From assembly GCA_037976565.1 (NCBI GenBank), contig CP137666.1:58724125-58788124 (forward strand): a stretch of DNA of 64,000 bases, in the 5' to 3' direction. This DNA comes from Mesocentrotus franciscanus (lineage: Eukaryota; Echinodermata; Echinoidea; Camarodonta; Strongylocentrotidae). The translations under genes were made by a program, and so were the position numbers. The notes under the pieces were generated by a model. That model did no database searches, had not been told where the DNA came from, and worked only from the letters and a program-made list of their open reading frames with translations. Shown here in pieces: positions 49,011 through 60,415 of this stretch. Every line of letters starts with the position of its first letter. Within the stretch, counting starts at the first letter, position 1.

Positions 49011-49633
49011 CAGAGATTTCTCAGATTTATACCCCCAACCTGACAAACGCACCTTAGATCTGCCATTGCTATGTATAATGTCAAAATCCAATGCAAAGCT
49101 TACAAGAGCCAACATATTTTATTTGATTAGTCAAAAACTAAATATTCTACCTTAAAATTTGCATCCACCAATCCTGGGTTTAACCCAGACTTTTGATTAG
49201 TCTACCCATGTTCAGGTTGCTTAATTGGTACAGATTGGCAGACATGAGCCCGCCAGTATTTGCTTGATAATTTCTGCTCAATTAGAAAAGCTAGGGCACT
49301 CTATACCCATAGCCTTTAATGCATACTAATTAAGAGGGCTCACATATAGATTTTACAGTTGTTGAAAGCTGTGCTTGAATGAAGAAAAAGATGAGGACTT
49401 GATTTATATTGCGGACTGGCATGGTTAATTTGAGTAATAGATATTTGAAAACATGGTTAAGGATATTGTGTAAAATAGGCTCATGACCCAAATCCATACT
49501 TTTTTGTTTTGTTAGGACTGTGATTAAAGAACAATGCTACAACAGGATATCATACTATATTAAAGATGCCCTGATATTATGGCATTCTGACAAAAACAGG
49601 AAACATGACAATATGCCAATTATTAAAATTGGT

Positions 49634-49643
49634 TTCTCTCTCT

Positions 49644-49684
<41 letters not shown>

Positions 49685-49822
49685 CTCTCCTCCCCTCTCT
49701 CTCTCTCTTGCTCTCACTCCTCTCTCTCTTCATCTCTCTCTCTCTCTCTTGCTCTCTCTCCCCCTCTCTCTCTCTCTCTCTCTCTGTCTCTGTCTCTCGC
49801 TCCTTCTCTTTCTCTCTCTCAA
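49634..49822 (+). repeat. (CT)n-rich tract, ~190 bp
   Basis: Several CT runs are interrupted by TTGCTCTC and CCCC. Long Ser/Leu frames (plus) and Arg/Glu frames (minus) are artefacts. Confidence 0.95.
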
Positions 49823-52800
49823 ATATTACGTATTGCACTTTTTGATTAAATGAAATAGGTGAACCAGATTTATCATTAATATCCATATCATCAATCAAAT
49901 TTTGAACTGAACAATGATGGTGAAATCAATATTAATACAGTGAAGGTTTATAACTTTTTGCATTATCAAGTACCAGTGGGCAAATGGGGGGTTAAGCTGG
50001 ATTTTATGTGCTTAATTCTTTTAAAGAAAGAAGGTCAATTTAAATATCTGGATAGAAATTATGGGAAATGGGGAGGGGGTTGTACTTGTAGCAATAATGA
50101 TGAATGTATGCATGTTAATAAAATACAATTGTATGAAATAAGCAGTTCACTTTTGACAATTTTAGTGCAAACATTTCTTGACTATCTTGTATACATATTA
50201 ATGCCTTGGTCCCTGAGTACCTTTTCTATCTCTCTCTTCCTGGAAATGTTGCAATTCATTGCTAAAGATCACAAGAATGGCAAATATGGATTTATCAGTG
50301 TGAGCTACATAACTATGAAAATAAGTGAGACACTGGACAATCAGAGCAGAAATGTAAACAAGCAACAGGATGAATCGAATCCTTCTGTTTAATACCACAA
50401 AGTAACTCATTTGTCATGTCTCACCCTGATAGACCGATACTGACGGGTGTTCGAAGGCACGACAAGATACATTTCAAGACTAAGTAGAGTTCTGGTTATA
50501 CTAATGCATTGTCAAAGACACTATCTGGGAGTGAGTGGAAAAGCTTGATTAAGTAGCACATAAGAATTGGTGTATACTATGAGGTTTTGGAATTATCAAA
50601 ATGAGAAGAGAACGACTCAGTCTTGCTGAAAGTCACATGCACTGGACACAGAAATGTGTATATGGGACTACACATACAGGTGGCATAAAAACACTTCATC
50701 AATTTCTCGTCATATATCAAATATGAGGGCATCCTTTTCAGGGAACATTTTTTTCTTGGCTATTCTCCCACATTTACATAAACAGATTGAACAAGCTCAC
50801 AGATAATTTGTTTGCTTTTCCCAGATCTCCATGCATCCTTTTTTTAAATGTGGATTATATAGAATCTATGGGGATGTGGAAAGGACCTTGTAATAGCATC
50901 TTAACCCAGTTACATACATGTAACCTAGAATGGTTGGAAGTCATAGAACTAAAGAAATCTTTCCAGGGTTTCACTGAAATTCTAAAGGTGATATAGAGAG
51001 GTATTGGTCAATTTAAACCCCATGTGGAATATACATTATCGTGTGTATTGTGGCTGAATGTTTTACAGTGACCTATGGGAGAGCAAGAGGTGTGCTAAGC
51101 TTGGTGTAATCTTCGGAAGTTGATGCTGTGCATTTTCAAGCATTTTAGGAAGGAACTATTTAGATGCATCAACTTTTACTTTCCATTGAAATTTTAAAAT
51201 AATTCATAATAATATTTGGACCTCAACTACTGCATACAACTTTCATGAAGAAGGTTATAGAGAAAAATTATGCAGAATGATTCCACTGTCATTGTCCATT
51301 GCAACTGTAAAATAACACATGTGTACCTCATCTACTGTATGAAAGAAGAAGGTCTAGAAATATTGGTATCTCCCTAAGGGCATTACAGGTTTGACTGTAT
51401 CAACATGTTAGACCCTTTCTTAAATGTATGTAAAGTACATCAAATTAAAAGCAACCTAAAAAAGGAGAACAGGATGCTCACCAATACCTGCAACAATTCA
51501 CAATGTTGTTAAGCTCCCTGTAGGAAACAAATTGATTTGGCTTGAATTGAATTTATTTTCTTCTGCAAAATACAAATCATATTATATTTCAAATAAAAAT
51601 TAAATGAAATAGCCACTACCTCCATGCCTGTACAATATTGAGGACGCATAATCAAGTAGAAGTACAGTGTGAGTCAGAAAAAAATTGACCTTTTCATAAC
51701 TGCCTAATTACTGATTCTGGAATGACCTCTGGGACAAGCCTAATTCATCTCGACGTGAAAAGTAGCACTTACATTACTATTTCAGCCCTAAATTGGTCAT
51801 GACAGTCCATGGATTCCTAGTAGGAAACAAAACTGATTGGGAGTTGGCACAGGTGCCTTTGACCCCTATGCAGCCAACCATGAAATATCACCCCATGAAT
51901 ATGGTATCGAAGGAAGTGTGAACAAATATTCTAAAAGGAGATATAAAATATATTGAAATTTACAGCCTACTCTTAAAACATTAGACAATTACAAAAGTTT
52001 CAATTTTTTCTGCCTAACATAACATCTATGGGTATAAATAAACCAGTGACTTAGAAAAAGTATAAAGAAAATTGCCCATGCCTTTAGGCCCTACTGATTT
52101 AAAATTCCATTAGCACCTCCCAAAGTCATTGCTGATTCTAGCTGCGTGTATCTTCCATGATAAAAATGACAAGACTGCACCTTAATTAGAAGATGTTTTT
52201 CCAGCTGAGGCCTTGGTTGGTCAACCGAAACCAGTTTTACTTGTCTGGTATGCCGGTCTTGCTCCACTTCACAAGACTTCTAAAGCCAAAATTACATATT
52301 TACAACCTGAGGCTGATGAGTGAATTGGTAATTAGGTAGGTCCAGACACCACTACCTTTCTTGGGTTTTCCACAAAAAAAACTTCCTTGGAGTCTTTAAA
52401 ACACATCAAAATAATACTACAAATTTTGGTCAACTGCAACCAGTTTAACTTGTCTAGGTACGCTGGTCTTGCTCCATATTAAATTATTATTGATAGACTT
52501 GAATCATGTGTGCAAGGGTGTAAAAAGAACGGTATGTGCATCCACCTGCAATGTGAAATGAACAATTTACAGGTGCATTTTTACCTTTTGTAATTGTTGT
52601 ACAGTGATTTTATGATTATTGTTATCATAATGTATGTACAAATTACTTGATTAATAACAGTTTTAAAAGATTTATTTTTTTTTAAATAACAGGTGCATGC
52701 AGAAAGAAGATATGCAATCAGCATGACGGTGATATTTACTATGTCATAAAAGTATCACATAATACATACAGCTATTATGCCTTTATATTGTGCAGGTCAA

Positions 52801-53918
52801 GTCCTTTTAGTGCAAGAGTTTACATATTCAATGTTAAGCTCTCTTTGATTGAAACATTTATTTATCTTTTAAAAATTATTTTCAACACTCAATTTTTTTG
52901 GCTACAAAAAAACAATTACTGAAAATACAATACTGCTGTAAAATGAAAAAGATAAAAATCTGTGTATGTATAAATGAATGTTATTATATTTATATCACTG
53001 ATTATTTTTATTAATCATTTTTATTTATCTTTTCATCTTTTAGGGGCTTTGAAAAGCATTAGCTGAAAAAACACTCTATTAATACAATGTGGAAGGGTTG
53101 CTGAGCGACATTTAGAGGAATACAAAAAACATTATTTTCATTATATTAATGTATTTCTGAAATGTTTGTATAGCATAGAACTAGTCTACTATTGAAAAGG
53201 CTGGTTATTATCTGTGATATTGATGGTCTATTTAGAAATATCATTTCATTTATTGAGCTTTCATTATAAAGATTGCCATAATTGAGCGATTCCAAAATGA
53301 ATCTAGAGTGCTTAATGGACCAGTCCAATATCATTTCCTAAATTAGCAGGGGAGAGATTACTTCAGGGAGTCATTATGTTATAAATGAGCATCGATCATA
53401 ACTCAATCTCCATCCCCTATTCACCCCTCCCCTACTCATTACCCGGTAGATTAGGGCCTTCTTAAATCTGAAAGCATTAAAGTAATGATAATTAAAAGCT
53501 GTGTAGCTGTCTTTCAAATGCTTGATGCATTAAGAAATATGAAATTTGATTCCAACATATTCATTTTCATTCAATTTGAAGTAATTAATACTAACTAAGG
53601 CCATCAATAAAACAAAGACATAAATGGTGTTCCCACTGACAAGTACACTGTTGCCCGTTATATTGGAATGAATTTTTCTCACCTCTTTTCGTGAAATGAT
53701 TGTGACAATATAATTTTCTTGATATACAAAGTTTATATCTCCTTTGAACTTTAATGATCAATAAAGTTCTGAAAAGATGTAACCAAATCGTACTATCAGG
53801 ATCATTTCATGAAAAGAGATGAGAAAAATGGATACCAACTCAATGGGCAACAGTGTACAAACATGGACTGTGATCTTAATAAATGCAAAACATGTAAAGT
53901 ACAAATTAGGGTTGTAGT

Positions 53919-53960
53919 CATGAGACCAACAGCACATGAGACCAGGCCGTTGGTCTCATG
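53919..53960. repeat. Small inverted repeat CATGAGACCAAC / GTTGGTCTCATG
   Basis: Perfect 12-bp arms at 53919-53930 and 53949-53960. A second CATGAGACCA at 53935 offers an alternative left arm, so two stem registers compete. Confidence 0.8.
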
Positions 53961-54904
53961 GTCCACCAATCTTGTTGGCCTTCAGTCTCAAGGGTTGTCT
54001 GTATTTTGGGATATATCCCTACAAGAAGTGTACAGTAAAAATGTACCGGTAATCAGTAAAGATGGCAATCTTGACAAGAAGTGAATAGTATGGCAGTTTA
54101 ACCGAGCAATGCACTTCAAGCCATTATTAATCAGGCAAGTTTCATCAGATACACAGATGGATACATGAGATATCATTCCAATTTCCAAACTGCAATTAGT
54201 GCACTCAAGGTTAAGGAATTCATAATTGAACCGGCCATGCCGAAATTAAAAATCCAGTATTATTGAGGATGTATCCTAATGGAGTATAATATGAGGGAAG
54301 ATGCCAGCAACTTTGACATTTACTGGAGATGGTTCATTATTATCATTACACTTTCCTGTCCAATGTACTTGCTTGATCTTAGAAACTTACATATTCTCCA
54401 ATTATAAAACCTACGTAATTATGAACATCTAAGAAGCAATAGGTTCAACATTAGCGGCAAGAATTTGCTCTTGATTTCATTATAGACTTTATTAATGTCT
54501 AAAGGATCTATCATGAGAGACTTTGTATGTTCTTTCATTAAAACTCCTCTGTACCTTTAGAACTCTCTTACTCTTACGGTGATGTTACCAACAGCTTTCA
54601 GATGAGAGCGGTATCCGCAAAATAGCAGTAATGTTTACGGCTTGTGCAGTGAAGCGTAGCGTCTACCGAGATTCAACAAATGCATATTACATGCACAGCA
54701 ACTACAATCCAAGGTGGTACTTACCAATTGCACTGAATACTATCTTATTTCTGATGAGTACATACAAACGAGCAAATACCGCAATATATATTATGGTATT
54801 ATTGCCATATCGTCCCCAGATATGAACAGTGGGAAGAAAAAAATCACTTATGGATGCACATCAGCAATATTGCAGTATTTAGAGATATGGAAAGGGCTAC
54901 TATC

Positions 54905-54922
54905 TAGCTCTCTCTCTCCCCC

Positions 54923-54959
<37 letters not shown>

Positions 54960-54960
54960 A
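54905..54960 (+). repeat. (CT)n microsatellite
   Basis: CT runs interrupted by CCCCCC and TTT. Confidence 0.9.
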
Positions 54961-55430
54961 CCTTACTCTCTGTTTTCTTTATATTTATATTCATAACTCA
55001 CCTCCCATCATGTATCACTGCAGTGTGCCTTGCATGATGCAACAATTCTGTAAGACAACCTTTTTTCAACCCCAAGCACCTCTGACTTTACTGTTGAAAA
55101 CTCATACATACAATAAGTTCCATATTTCCATAAAATGCCACAAAGAAAAAGCATAAATAAATATAAGGAAACAGATATATTGTGTGCTAAGAGCCTAAAA
55201 GGCAAGTACACTCTTACATTGAGTTAATGCCCTTCTCGCTCTCAGCAGACAATACATGTATATAAAGAAAGATATTCTGTTCATGATTTTCTATAGCCAC
55301 CCATTCCATATTCTAATGATTGTAGAATTGAATGATTGCTCTTTCTCCAAGCACTCAAAATAAGTATGACTTGCTGCCTCATCCAGACAAAGACTGAAAT
55401 GAAATGTAATATTATCATCCTACCATCTTT

Positions 55431-55500
55431 GTAGAGCCAGAAGGGGCAATAAGTTATATTATTTTACCGATTGAACACCCTTCTGACTTCAAACAGACAA
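55431..55500. mobile_element. Fold-back element, AGAAGGG/CCCTTCT family
   Basis: GTAGAGCCAGAAGGGGCAAT at the left and ACACCCTTCTGACTTC, AAACAGACAATAC at the right. A solitary right half lies at 55214-55254 (GAGTTAATGCCCTTCTCGC ... CAGACAATAC). Confidence 0.7.
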
Positions 55501-55738
55501 TACATTTCATTTGAAATACGTACTGCAAGACTTCTATCAACTGAACAGAAGATATATCATTAGAGGTTCCTTATACCATATTTCATCTGAGCAGCTAGTG
55601 CAGAAGGAAGGTGGTTGACGAGTAACTTGAGAGAAAATTCTTGAATACTGCAGAGAATAATAAGGAGACAGGTCTGTCTCCCAAGCTTTATGCTGAAGAT
55701 ATCATTCTAACACATGATCTCTCCTGCTTTATTGCATG

Positions 55739-55821
55739 TTAACCGGTTGACTACTCAATTCTCTAAATCCCGTAGGCTTAATTCAGGATCCACCCGGTTC
55801 CCATAGGCAATATATGGTAAC
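55739..55821. mobile_element. ~80-bp TTAACCCGTTG inverted-repeat element, copy 3
   Basis: TTAACCGGTTGACTACTCAA at the left, then CGTAGGCTTAATTCAGGATC, CACCCGGTTCCCATAGGCAA. The right terminus is eroded (TATATGGTAAC). Confidence 0.7.
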
Positions 55822-55854
55822 CTCACACATGCTTTGTCAAAAATTGTTCCAGGC

Positions 55855-56040
55855 TTTTTTTATTGGGGGGGGGGGGTGTCAAAATTACAGGATAAAGGTT
55901 AAAGTTGTGATTCTCTTTTTAGGTTAAGTTTGGGTGTAGATAAGTTATAGTGTTAGGCCCAGGGTGTAAGCTAGCAGTGTGGTAAGTGTAATGAAATGAC
56001 TGCAGACAAATAGACACCAGAGCATATGTCAGACAATTGT
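55855..56040 (+). repeat. G-run / TTAGGG-like dispersed repeat, copy 4
   Basis: TATTG followed by a run of about 12 G, TGTCAAAATTACAGG, GGTTAAGTTTGGGTGTAG, and ACACCAGAGCATATGTC at the right end. It shows that the G-run (also at 39543) belongs to the same family as the TTAGGG-like segment. Confidence 0.6.
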
Positions 56041-57039
56041 TAACATAGATTCTGATATAAATGCTCTGATTCAAATGTATTGATAATATGAATATTATGC
56101 AACACCATGTTACATGCAATTAAATTTTGCTATCCAAAGAGATGAACATACTCAATGGCCAGAATTCAAGGAGGAGTAAGTTAACCCAAGGTCTAATTTA
56201 TTGTTTGAAACTCCTGTGGGGACAAAAAGCATTTAAAAAGAGTATTATTTTCATGTTAGATATGAGAACGTACAGTTACGTAGATTACGTATTATATCAT
56301 AGATTACCTTACGTATGATTTAAATAATGGTTTAAGATAAATTTCTTTTGTGAATTTGGGCTATAGGAGACTGTGACCCATTCACAAAGACAATTATTGG
56401 ATGTATCCAAAACAGAATTCTCCACATCCAGTGTATTCATCTGTTAAAGGTAGGCTACTATGTCCCATTTGCAGGCCAAAAAAATGAAAAGGTTAAATTC
56501 CAATGGCATTTAAAAGACAATACTAATTAAGAACTTCCCTCAAAATGAAAGGGCTTGAAAATGTCTTTTTGTGGGAAAATAACGACCGTTAGTTGTCGAA
56601 TCGAATTTAGGGATTGCAGTCTTTTTATTAAATAGTCTGATTTTCAGACCCTAGTACCGAATGTTCGTACGTTTTGTGCTGCGCAAAGATTCAATCAGTT
56701 TAATTTGGGCCATTACAAGAAGTGAGTTATTGATGTAGACAAATGCTCATGTACCCTTTACAGCTCATTTTATGGATGTTATTACCAAAAAAAAAGAAGT
56801 CAGTCAGTCACTCAATAGTGTCTGACAGTGAAGTCTAGAAAGTAAACAGGTTTCCTTGCATAATTTGAAACTATAGGACACTGCTAACGTTTAAATTTCA
56901 CAGATAGGACATACGTGACATATTCATAATTCCGTAAAGTTCTACAGAATTTGATGTTGGCTGCAAAAGGGATACACTACCTTTAAACAGGATTTTCAGA
57001 CGGCCTCCTTCTCAACATTGATTGAATACTGTCTGGCTG

Positions 57040-58960
57040 TCTCATCTCCCATTGGAGCACATCCACGCTAAATTGAGGCAGCAGATAGCTTCTGTACATG
57101 TCAATCCTTGCGCCCCCCCCCCCTCCCCCCGTCAATCCACCAGTATCCCAATCAGTTACATCCCCTCCATCTTGTTGATCCCTCATACCCTGTCCTCTAG
57201 TCATTCTGCTTTCTTTATTGATACCTTTCCATTCCTCCTATGACCTTTTCAATACCGCTCCCCTTCCACACCCAGTACAACCTAACCCTTCCAACTCTCC
57301 CAACTTCCTCTCGATCCATCTCTCTGTGATTCCTGTTTAATTGACTGATATTGAATACCTCTCCTAGATCCTCTAATCTCCACCAACTCACAATCCCTCT
57401 CCTCTATCCCAACCACTTCAACCCAACCCCCTCTCCTATTTTCATGCATGGCCTCTTCTATTCCAGACACTGCAATTTTCATTAATTGATGCTGAATATG
57501 TCTCTATACCCCTCCCCCCCCCTTTTCGAAGAATCCCTACCCACCCAATTGCCCCCATCCCAAACACTTCAACCCAACCCCTTCACTTCTCCAGCCCCCA
57601 ACTCTCTGACTGCTATTTTCATGGATTGATATTGAATACCTCTCCTTACCCCTCTAAGTTCTAACCTTCTCAACCCTCTTAGATCCCCTATATCTCCCAC
57701 CCACCTCGACCCAACCCGTTCCATCTCTACTAGCTTCACTCTCTTTATAATTATACCTGGTATATATGTACAGCTAGTGTATATTGAACAATTTCAATTG
57801 AAATTGATGTTGAAACAAAGCACTCCATACCCCTAACACCCCACCCACTTCAAATCCTCCCCCTCCACTTCTTTAGGTCTCCATCTCTTTGTCTGCTCCT
57901 CTTTACCTGGTTCCTCTCCTCCAAACCCCCTTCTATCATCCCCCAACCCACTCAATCCACGCATTTCAAAACAATCACCTTCTTCTCTCCTGTCCCCCAA
58001 CTCTCTGACTGCTATTTTAATGGATTAATATTGATTCACCATGCCCACTTCTACAATCCCCCACCCCATCCACTTCAACCCAACCCCTTCCACCTCTCCT
58101 GTCGATCCACCAGCCTTTCTGACTGCTTTCTTAATTGATTGGTATTGAATACCTCTCCATACCCTCTCTACCCCCACAACTCAATATAAACTGTACTGCA
58201 ACTGAAGAAGAACTCCATACTCCCTATAACTCCAACCATACACGCAATGCCCCCTCTCCCAGTTCAACCTACCCCCTCTTACTCTGCTGATCTCCATCAC
58301 TTTGACTGCTATTCTAACTGATTAATATTGAATACCTCTCCATAGCCCCTTTCTAATTCATTCAACACCCCGTTCAAAACCAAACTATTTCATGCATTAC
58401 AAGAAATGTAATTTATTTCCATCTCTGTATTATTCCCAAAGAAGCATAGGGTAGTATGTAATTCTTGTTATTTCTGTTTACTGTCATTTTGACTGAATTA
58501 TTGGTATACTATAATTTTTATTGTTGTTATCTTTCATTTAAAAAATGAGAATGATCCTATATGTTTGGATCATAATCTATAAAAATTAAATTTTAATTTT
58601 AATCAGCACCTTTCCTAGCAATCCTCTCTCGGTTTTTTTTATAAAGTGATACTGAACACCTCTCCACAACCCCCTAAGTCTACTCAATCCTCTATCCCAT
58701 CAACACTTTAACCCAACCCCCTCCACTTCTCCTGGCCTCCACCTCACTAACTGTTATTTTAATTGATTGATATTGAATACCTCTACTCTACACATGCCCC
58801 CTCTAACCTACCAACCTCACTCCACCACCCCCTATTTTATCCAACCCCTTATACTTCTCCTCCCCTCTACTTCTCCTCCTCTCCACTTCTGTCCTCCACC
58901 TCTCGGACTGCTGTTTTAATGGATTGATATCGAATACCTCTCCATGCAGGAAAAAGTTGT
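57040..58960 (+). repeat. Diverged ~150-bp pyrimidine-rich tandem array, about 10 units
   Basis: The core GATTGATATTGAATACCTCT or a close variant recurs near 57345, 57487, 57626, 57808, 58027, 58140, 58323, 58647, 58766 and 58923. Each is followed by CCATACCCC-type C-rich sequence, CAACCCAACCCC.TCCACTTCTCC and CTCTCTGACTGCTATTTTAAT. An AT-rich unrelated piece (about 58385-58610) interrupts the array. Confidence 0.8.
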
Positions 58961-59204
58961 ATCCATTCACAAGCCAGGCAGAAAATGATCAAATGAGTAT
59001 TTCTAGTACATTAACTCCCCTTGTTGCATGCAAAATGCAAAGGCTGGACTTTCTGTATTGGATTTTGGACTATGGTAGGCCAACTATAATGATTAAATTA
59101 TACATGTCTGAACACTCTCAAAATGACAAAGTTGTTCATAGGAAAAGGAACACACAAACCAAAGAAATATATCCATTATGAATTTGATAATGATTATAAT
59201 GACA

Positions 59205-59421
59205 TCTCCTCCTCCTCCTCCTCCTCCTCCTCCTCCTCCTCCTCCTCCTCCTCCTCCTCCTCCTCCTCCTCCTCCTCCTCCTCCTCCTCCTCCTCCTCCT
59301 CCTCCTCCTCCTCCTCCTCCTCCTCCTCCTCCTCCTCCTCCTCCTCCTCCTCCTCCTCCTCCTCCTCCTCCTCCTCCTCCTCCTCCTCCTCCTCCTCCTC
59401 CTCCTCCTCCTCCTCCTCCTC
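59205..59421 (+). repeat. Perfect (TCC)n tract, about 72 triplets
   Basis: About 215 bp of uninterrupted TCC, an uncommonly long and pure homopurine/homopyrimidine mirror repeat. Poly-Ser, poly-Pro and poly-Glu/Arg frames across it are artefacts. The length in the assembly may not be exact. Confidence 0.97.
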
Positions 59422-59832
59422 ATGACCTTCATCACCATCGCTATTATTCTCAATGTAATCAGAATCATCATTACCATAATCAACTACTTCCTTCAAGATC
59501 AAACTCGGTGTATTAGTTGTATGGTAGTAACCAAGGGATTAAATGACTTTATCACTTATTGAAACATATGAATTTATACAAGATAAAAAAAATGATCAGC
59601 AAAGCCGTTTTCATCATGGTCCTGATTAAGGACATACAATAGTAAAAAAAAATAAATAAATAAAAAAAATTAAATGAAACAAACAAATACAGAAATTCGT
59701 AGACAAACATTGTAATGCAAAAATATTACAAAAGCATATCGAAAATATAATGAAAAGGTGATAAATGGAAAAACGTACAAAATACTTATCCATAAAAATC
59801 AAGGAAGCCCAAACCACAGACTATAGACAAAC

Positions 59833-60214
59833 CAGAAGAAGAAGAGAGGAGGAGGAAGAAGAAGAGGAGGAGGAAGAAGAAGAGGAGGAGGAGGAGGAGG
59901 AGGAGGAGGAGGAGGAGGAGGAAGAGGAGGAGGAGGAGGAGGAGGAGGAAGAGGATGCGGAGGATGAGGAGGAAGAGGAGGAGGAAGAAGAAGAGAGGAG
60001 GAGGAAGAAGAAGAGGAGGAGGAGGAGGAGGAGGAAGAGGAGGAGGAGGAGGAGGAAGAAGAGGAGGAGGATGAGGAGGATGAGGAGGAGGAAGAGGAGG
60101 AGGATGAAGAAAGAAGAAGAAAGAAGAAGAAGAAGAAGGAAGAAGAAGGAAGAAGAAGAAGAAGAAGAAAGAAGAATAAGAAGAAGAAAGGAGAAGAAGA
60201 AGAAGAAGAAGAAA
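59833..60214 (+). repeat. (GGA/GAA)n polypurine tract, ~380 bp
   Basis: Almost pure purine on the plus strand (GAGGAG then GAAGAA), interrupted by a few GATG/GATGCGG units. It lies 410 bp from, and is complementary in sense to, the (TCC)n tract. Confidence 0.97.
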
Positions 60215-60339
60215 TTCAAAGGTACCAGTAACATAGCATGTAGCTCATTTTAATAATTATTATTATATTGGTATGGATATAGCTTATATTACTGGCATGC
60301 TCTCATATACCAGTTACAAATTGTGCAAACTTCATATCA

Positions 60340-60415
60340 CATGTTAAAAGCTAAAAGGGCATAACTGTCTATTGAGGCATTAGAGTTCAAACCTTTCTGC
60401 CTCTCAGGGGACGAT
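60340..60415. mobile_element. Fold-back element, AGAAGGG/CCCTTCT family (degenerate)
   Basis: AAAAGCTAAAAGGGCATAAC at the left and GTTCAAACCTTTCTGCC, TCTCAGGGGACGATATA at the right. Confidence 0.5.

Larger units (their letters stand above)
42786..57000. other. No gene convincingly recognised; element-rich
   Basis: Besides the listed repeats, unique AT-rich sequence fills 45000-45700, 49160-49600, 50400-53900 and 56050-57000. The longest non-repetitive open frame is 150 codons (49940-50392, plus), with no recognised family and AT-driven composition. A 57-bp exon-like interval on the minus strand (42973-43029) is discussed as a finding. Confidence 0.55.

Noticed and set aside
49940..50392. 150-codon non-repetitive ORF, plus strand
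   Set aside because: No recognisable family, no splice context, AT-driven composition; one such frame is expected by chance in 64 kb on six frames.
59123..60253. Poly-Ser, poly-Pro, poly-Glu and poly-Arg ORFs of 100-160 codons
   Set aside because: Produced by TCC and GGA/GAA triplet repeats, which lack stops in every frame.
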